This document shows, piece after piece, positions 28,569 through 31,684 of a stretch of DNA of 31,684 bases; the first letter of the stretch is position 1; every line of letters begins with the position of its first letter. The DNA is from Chara braunii (Eukaryota; Streptophyta; Charophyceae; Charales; Characeae). The notes under the pieces are model-generated. The model worked only from the letters and a program-made list of their open reading frames with translations. It ran no database searches and was not told the DNA's origin. The stretch covers positions 1,350,849-1,382,532 of the forward strand of contig BFEA01000193.1 of assembly GCA_003427395.1 (NCBI GenBank), read 5' to 3'. A program made the translations under genes and the position numbers.

Positions 28569-28622
28569 TGAGCCCATGTCAACGGTGCGCACAACCAGCC
28601 AGATGGCAGATGACATGGGCTC
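28569..28622. repeat. 12-bp perfect inverted repeat
   Basis: TGAGCCCATGTC and GACATGGGCTCA lie either side of a loop of about 30 bases. No element boundaries could be seen around it. Confidence 0.6.
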
Positions 28623-28659
28623 AGAATTCTTTCCACCTACACATGTTGGTCTTGATTCT

Positions 28660-29100
28660 AGCAAAAGGGTGGGGGGGGGAGGGGAGGAGAGGGGAGAGGG
28701 GAAAACAGCTGGGTGCGTATTAGGTAGGAATATAGCGTGTAGAGGTGTGGAATACTCTCTCACTTGCAGTGGCGTGTTCGGCCAGTTTGTGGATTGATGG
28801 TTGTGCAATCTGGTTTGGATATGTCCAACATCTCTCCGCTTATAGACCTGCAAGTCTTTGGTTCTCTCTCCGATATCAAACAATTTTCAAGACAGGACTT
28901 TTCTTTTCCACTTTTTGGGCAGACACGGAGGGACATGCTTCTCAGCTGTTCTGTGGTTGACGTGGCAACAGGTCTCCTGTTTTCTGCTCTTGCGTCTCGC
29001 TTGTTGCACCTCCGTCGTCCCGCCTTCTCCGTAAGCCCTCCCTTTCCTTTGCCTGTCAAACCTTTTCCTTTTTAGCACACGCTGATCTTTTCCATCGGCT
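28660..29100. other. Downstream sequence, nothing recognised
   Basis: A G/A-rich patch (28666-28705) is followed by mixed sequence. A 103-codon + frame at 28764-29075 and a 99-codon minus frame overlap it. Neither shows a recognisable domain. Confidence 0.4.
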
Positions 29101-29420
29101 TCTCTGCTGTGCTGTGCTGTGCTTTGCTTTGCTTTGCTTCTTCTTGTCCCTTTCTTGCTCCTTTTCGCTCTCTTGGCTTGTCTCAGCGATCGTACATGCC
29201 TCCATGTCTCCATTCGCATCGACGCACGAGCTCCTCTCTTCGCTCTCCGACCCGCCTTGTCCCTTTCTTACCTTTCTTTTGCTTCATGGCGGCGTTGGTC
29301 ATCATACCTTTCTTTTGCTTCATGGCGGCGTTGGTCATCATTTCGCCGTGTCCTTTCTGCTGTCTTCATGCTTACGGTGCTGCCAACTCTTCCTCCCTCC
29401 CTCCCTCCCTCCCTCCCTCC
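29100..29420. repeat. Short tandem repeats including a 36-bp duplication
   Basis: GCTGT and GCTTT pentamer repeats (about 29104-29139), a perfect 36-bp tandem duplication starting ACCTTTCTTTTGCTTCATGG (29270 and 29306), and (CCCT)n at about 29392-29420. Confidence 0.85.
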
Positions 29421-30390
29421 CTCGGCTTTCTTCCTTCCCTAATCGTACGTCTCCTCTCCTTCCTTCGCTTTTCCTGTTTTTCTTTCATTCCCCTTGTGCT
29501 CCGGTTACTCTGATCACTCTAGACAATGATACTTGATTGTATCTGACTTACTTTCAAAAGTCAATTGGGGATAATCACCAGGAGACAAGATGATAACGCA
29601 GAAGTAGTGGGCAGTGCTACTTCATTGTTGTTCGCGCATGGCGTAAACCAGCAGCACCTCTTTGCCTTTTTTTCCCTAAAAGAGTGCCTGGCGAGGTCAT
29701 GCAGTTCTCACATGACAAACAAAACTGAATACTTATCCGGATGTTTGCTGATGGATGATACATGTGGGCCATTAGGAAGAATGTAGGAAGGGAAGGGAGG
29801 GGTGGGGGGGAGGTGGAGGGGGGGGCACATTGCTGTCTTACTGATTCGGACGATGGTTCTAATTTTGCTGTTCTGGCTGGTTGAGGGGGATTGCAATGTC
29901 AGCTGGATCGTAATCGCGATAACACTTTTGATGCCAGTGCCTGAGGCAGGAGGGACTGCGCTGTTGCATTGCCTGACGTAAACCGGCCAATCGCCCGCGG
30001 ACGTTGCGAAGAACAGAAATGCTTAACCTAGAGGGTCGAGATCGTGAGGTGAGTGTTGTATGTGTGATGTAGGTTGCAATTTGTTTCTTCTTTTCCGTCG
30101 ACGACTCTCTCGTGGATTGGATGGATGCTCGTCTCACTGCCGTTTGACCCGTCGTGGTCGTTCGCATTTGCAGTGGAGCGCTTATTTTTTATACAGCGGA
30201 AGGGGGAGAAGGGGGAGGCGTTGTCTGTTCCTTAGTTGGTGCGAGCTGCCAACTCATCAGCGGGCCCCTGTTGTGAGCCAAAGCTGCTAGGGTTGTAACC
30301 GGTGCTGAGGACGAAGAAGTTATCCTTGGCTTGTGCTTGTGTAGATGACCACAATGCATGTGGCTTCATTTCTGGGAAGGGCATTTGGCC
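29421..30390. other. Downstream sequence, nothing recognised
   Basis: Mixed sequence with G-rich patches at about 29783-29826 and 30199-30220. No gene, tRNA or clear repeat was seen. Confidence 0.4.

Positions 30391-30441
<51 letters not shown>
30391..30441. repeat. (CT)n microsatellite
   Basis: About 25 CT units. Confidence 0.95.
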
Positions 30442-30443
<2 letters not shown>

Positions 30444-31596
30444 CCTACCCTGCCTAATGCAGAGCCATTCGTCGCACGCACACAGGTGGTGTTTCTTCGG
30501 AATGTAATATAATTGCGACGTTCCATTCTCTACCTCTCTCTTGGCCTCACTCTGTCCTTTCATCATTCTCTCTCTGCTGTGCTCAGTGGGGACATGTATG
30601 CGGTGGATCTGCTGAGCATTATTACATCCTTTTCGGACTTATGGACCGATTGAATGGCTATATCAGGGTTTGGTTCCTTGAATTACATAGAAAAAATATA
30701 CTAAGGGATGTAGTCCGTTCGTGCTGATTTCGTTCGTCGGGGGGTTTCATTCGGACGGATGCATCACTGTGTAGAGGATTTAACGGCCATAGCATTGATT
30801 GGTAGTAGTTCTCAATGTTTTGGTTTTCCAGAATCTGAAGAAGATTCTGTTCTGGCGAGTAGTAATACTATGTATGGGGTATTGAATTGTGAGCGGCGGT
30901 CAGTGGCGTGTCGAAAGCGCGAGTGCACGGTGCTGGCGACGAACTGTGTACGCTTTCTGTCAAGGCCGAAGCTTGCGAGGGAGAACACATCTGCTGTAGC
31001 GGATGTGACGAGGGTGGAGATCAGGTGTGGTTATCGATGAGGGTGGGGTATATGATGTGAATGGTTGGATTTAGAGGACCTTTGTGCATCGGTGAACAGA
31101 GGGAATCTAAGGCAACAGTTATTGCGCGTGTTGGTACGTAAGGAGTGGGCAGTTCGGGGAGTCGAGGGTGGTCCGGGGTAACGGGGGTAGTGTTGGGGTT
31201 CCTTTGCGCATCAGTGGGAATATATATATATATTGAATTGAAGATCTTGTAAGTATTAAATGGGTGTGGAGTTGTGGCAACAGATGGGTAAAGGGAGAAG
31301 AGGAGGGGATGGGGAGGAAGGCGGGGGGGAGGGGGGAGAGTCAGGTTTGTTGCCTGGATTGACCCCCTTAATCACCGATCGGTTGGTTATAAGGGGGTAT
31401 ATGGGCTTTCATTCTTAGGCATGGATGACTGCCTTGGGACATCTAACTATCATTATGTGACGTTTGGTTTGTAATTTTCTATTTAATATTGCTGGTGGAC
31501 GTACTACGGGTAGTGAATATCATTGTTGTCGTCGTAGTTTCTGCTGGTGCATAGCGTACACACGGATCTGGCTGAACCCTTCTGTATTAGGACGAC
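30442..31596. other. Downstream sequence, nothing recognised
   Basis: Mixed sequence with a short (TA)n (about 31221-31234) and a G/A-rich patch (31290-31345). One 93-codon + frame (30759-31040) has no recognisable domain. Confidence 0.4.
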
Positions 31597-31684
31597 TTCT
31601 GTCCCCGTGTGTGTGTCCATGTGTCCATGTGTGTGTCTGTGTGTGTGTGTTTTGTGTGTGTGTGTTTTTTTTTTTTTTTGTGTG
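31597..31684. repeat. (TG)n microsatellite with poly-T
   Basis: TG runs interrupted by TCCATG and a T run at the window edge. Confidence 0.9.

Noticed and set aside
29109-29536. Three overlapping open frames of 107-140 codons
   Set aside because: Leu/Ser/Phe-rich and carried by GCTTT, CCCT and a 36-bp duplication. All three frames are open together, which points to composition.

Overview
The window is a stretch of a repeat-rich eukaryotic genome, most likely from a streptophyte green alga or another early-diverging plant lineage. It holds one recognisable gene: a class C auxin response factor (ARF, the ARF10/16/17-like group) on the + strand. The ARF DNA-binding domain places the organism in the streptophytes. 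The very long intron, the microsatellites and G/C homopolymers, the gap of Ns and the Gly-rich insertions suggest a large charophyte genome such as Chara. That organism-level call is inference only.

Layout. 1-7279 is upstream sequence. It has a degenerate protein-like stretch on the - strand (about 235-770), a possible tRNA-like remnant, several short hairpin elements (families B and C below), and strongly purine-skewed low-complexity DNA leading into a likely 5' leader. 7280-9157 is ARF exon 1, which encodes the split dimerisation domain, the B3 domain and most of the ancillary (Auxin_resp) domain. 9158-22287 is a 13.1 kb intron with a 480-base gap. 22288-23324 (or to a stop at 23421) is exon 2, with the end of the ancillary domain, a low-complexity middle region and a C-terminal PB1 domain. 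23325-31684 is downstream or second-intron sequence, mostly repeats, with no convincing further gene.

The intron and flanks hold the most interesting structure. (1) The last ~75-81 nt of exon 1 recur twice just inside the intron, together with the following intron sequence. The first extra copy (9327-9407) is an open, phase-0 27-codon cassette with AG and GT at its borders. The second (9538-9617) is broken. (2) At 10.4-12.5 kb, a cluster of direct and inverted repeats carries hammerhead-ribozyme-like cores, three of them in the sense of the ARF transcript and one antisense. (3) Three families of short terminal-inverted-repeat hairpin elements are scattered through the window. Family A has TA-flanked ends, like mariner/Stowaway MITEs. 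One family A copy lies 48 bp after the PB1 exon donor. If that donor is not used, the element supplies the last 15 codons and the stop codon of the ARF.

All positions and alignments were made by eye. Homopolymer runs and the N at 7436 mean the N-terminal Gly-rich reading frame is not certain.
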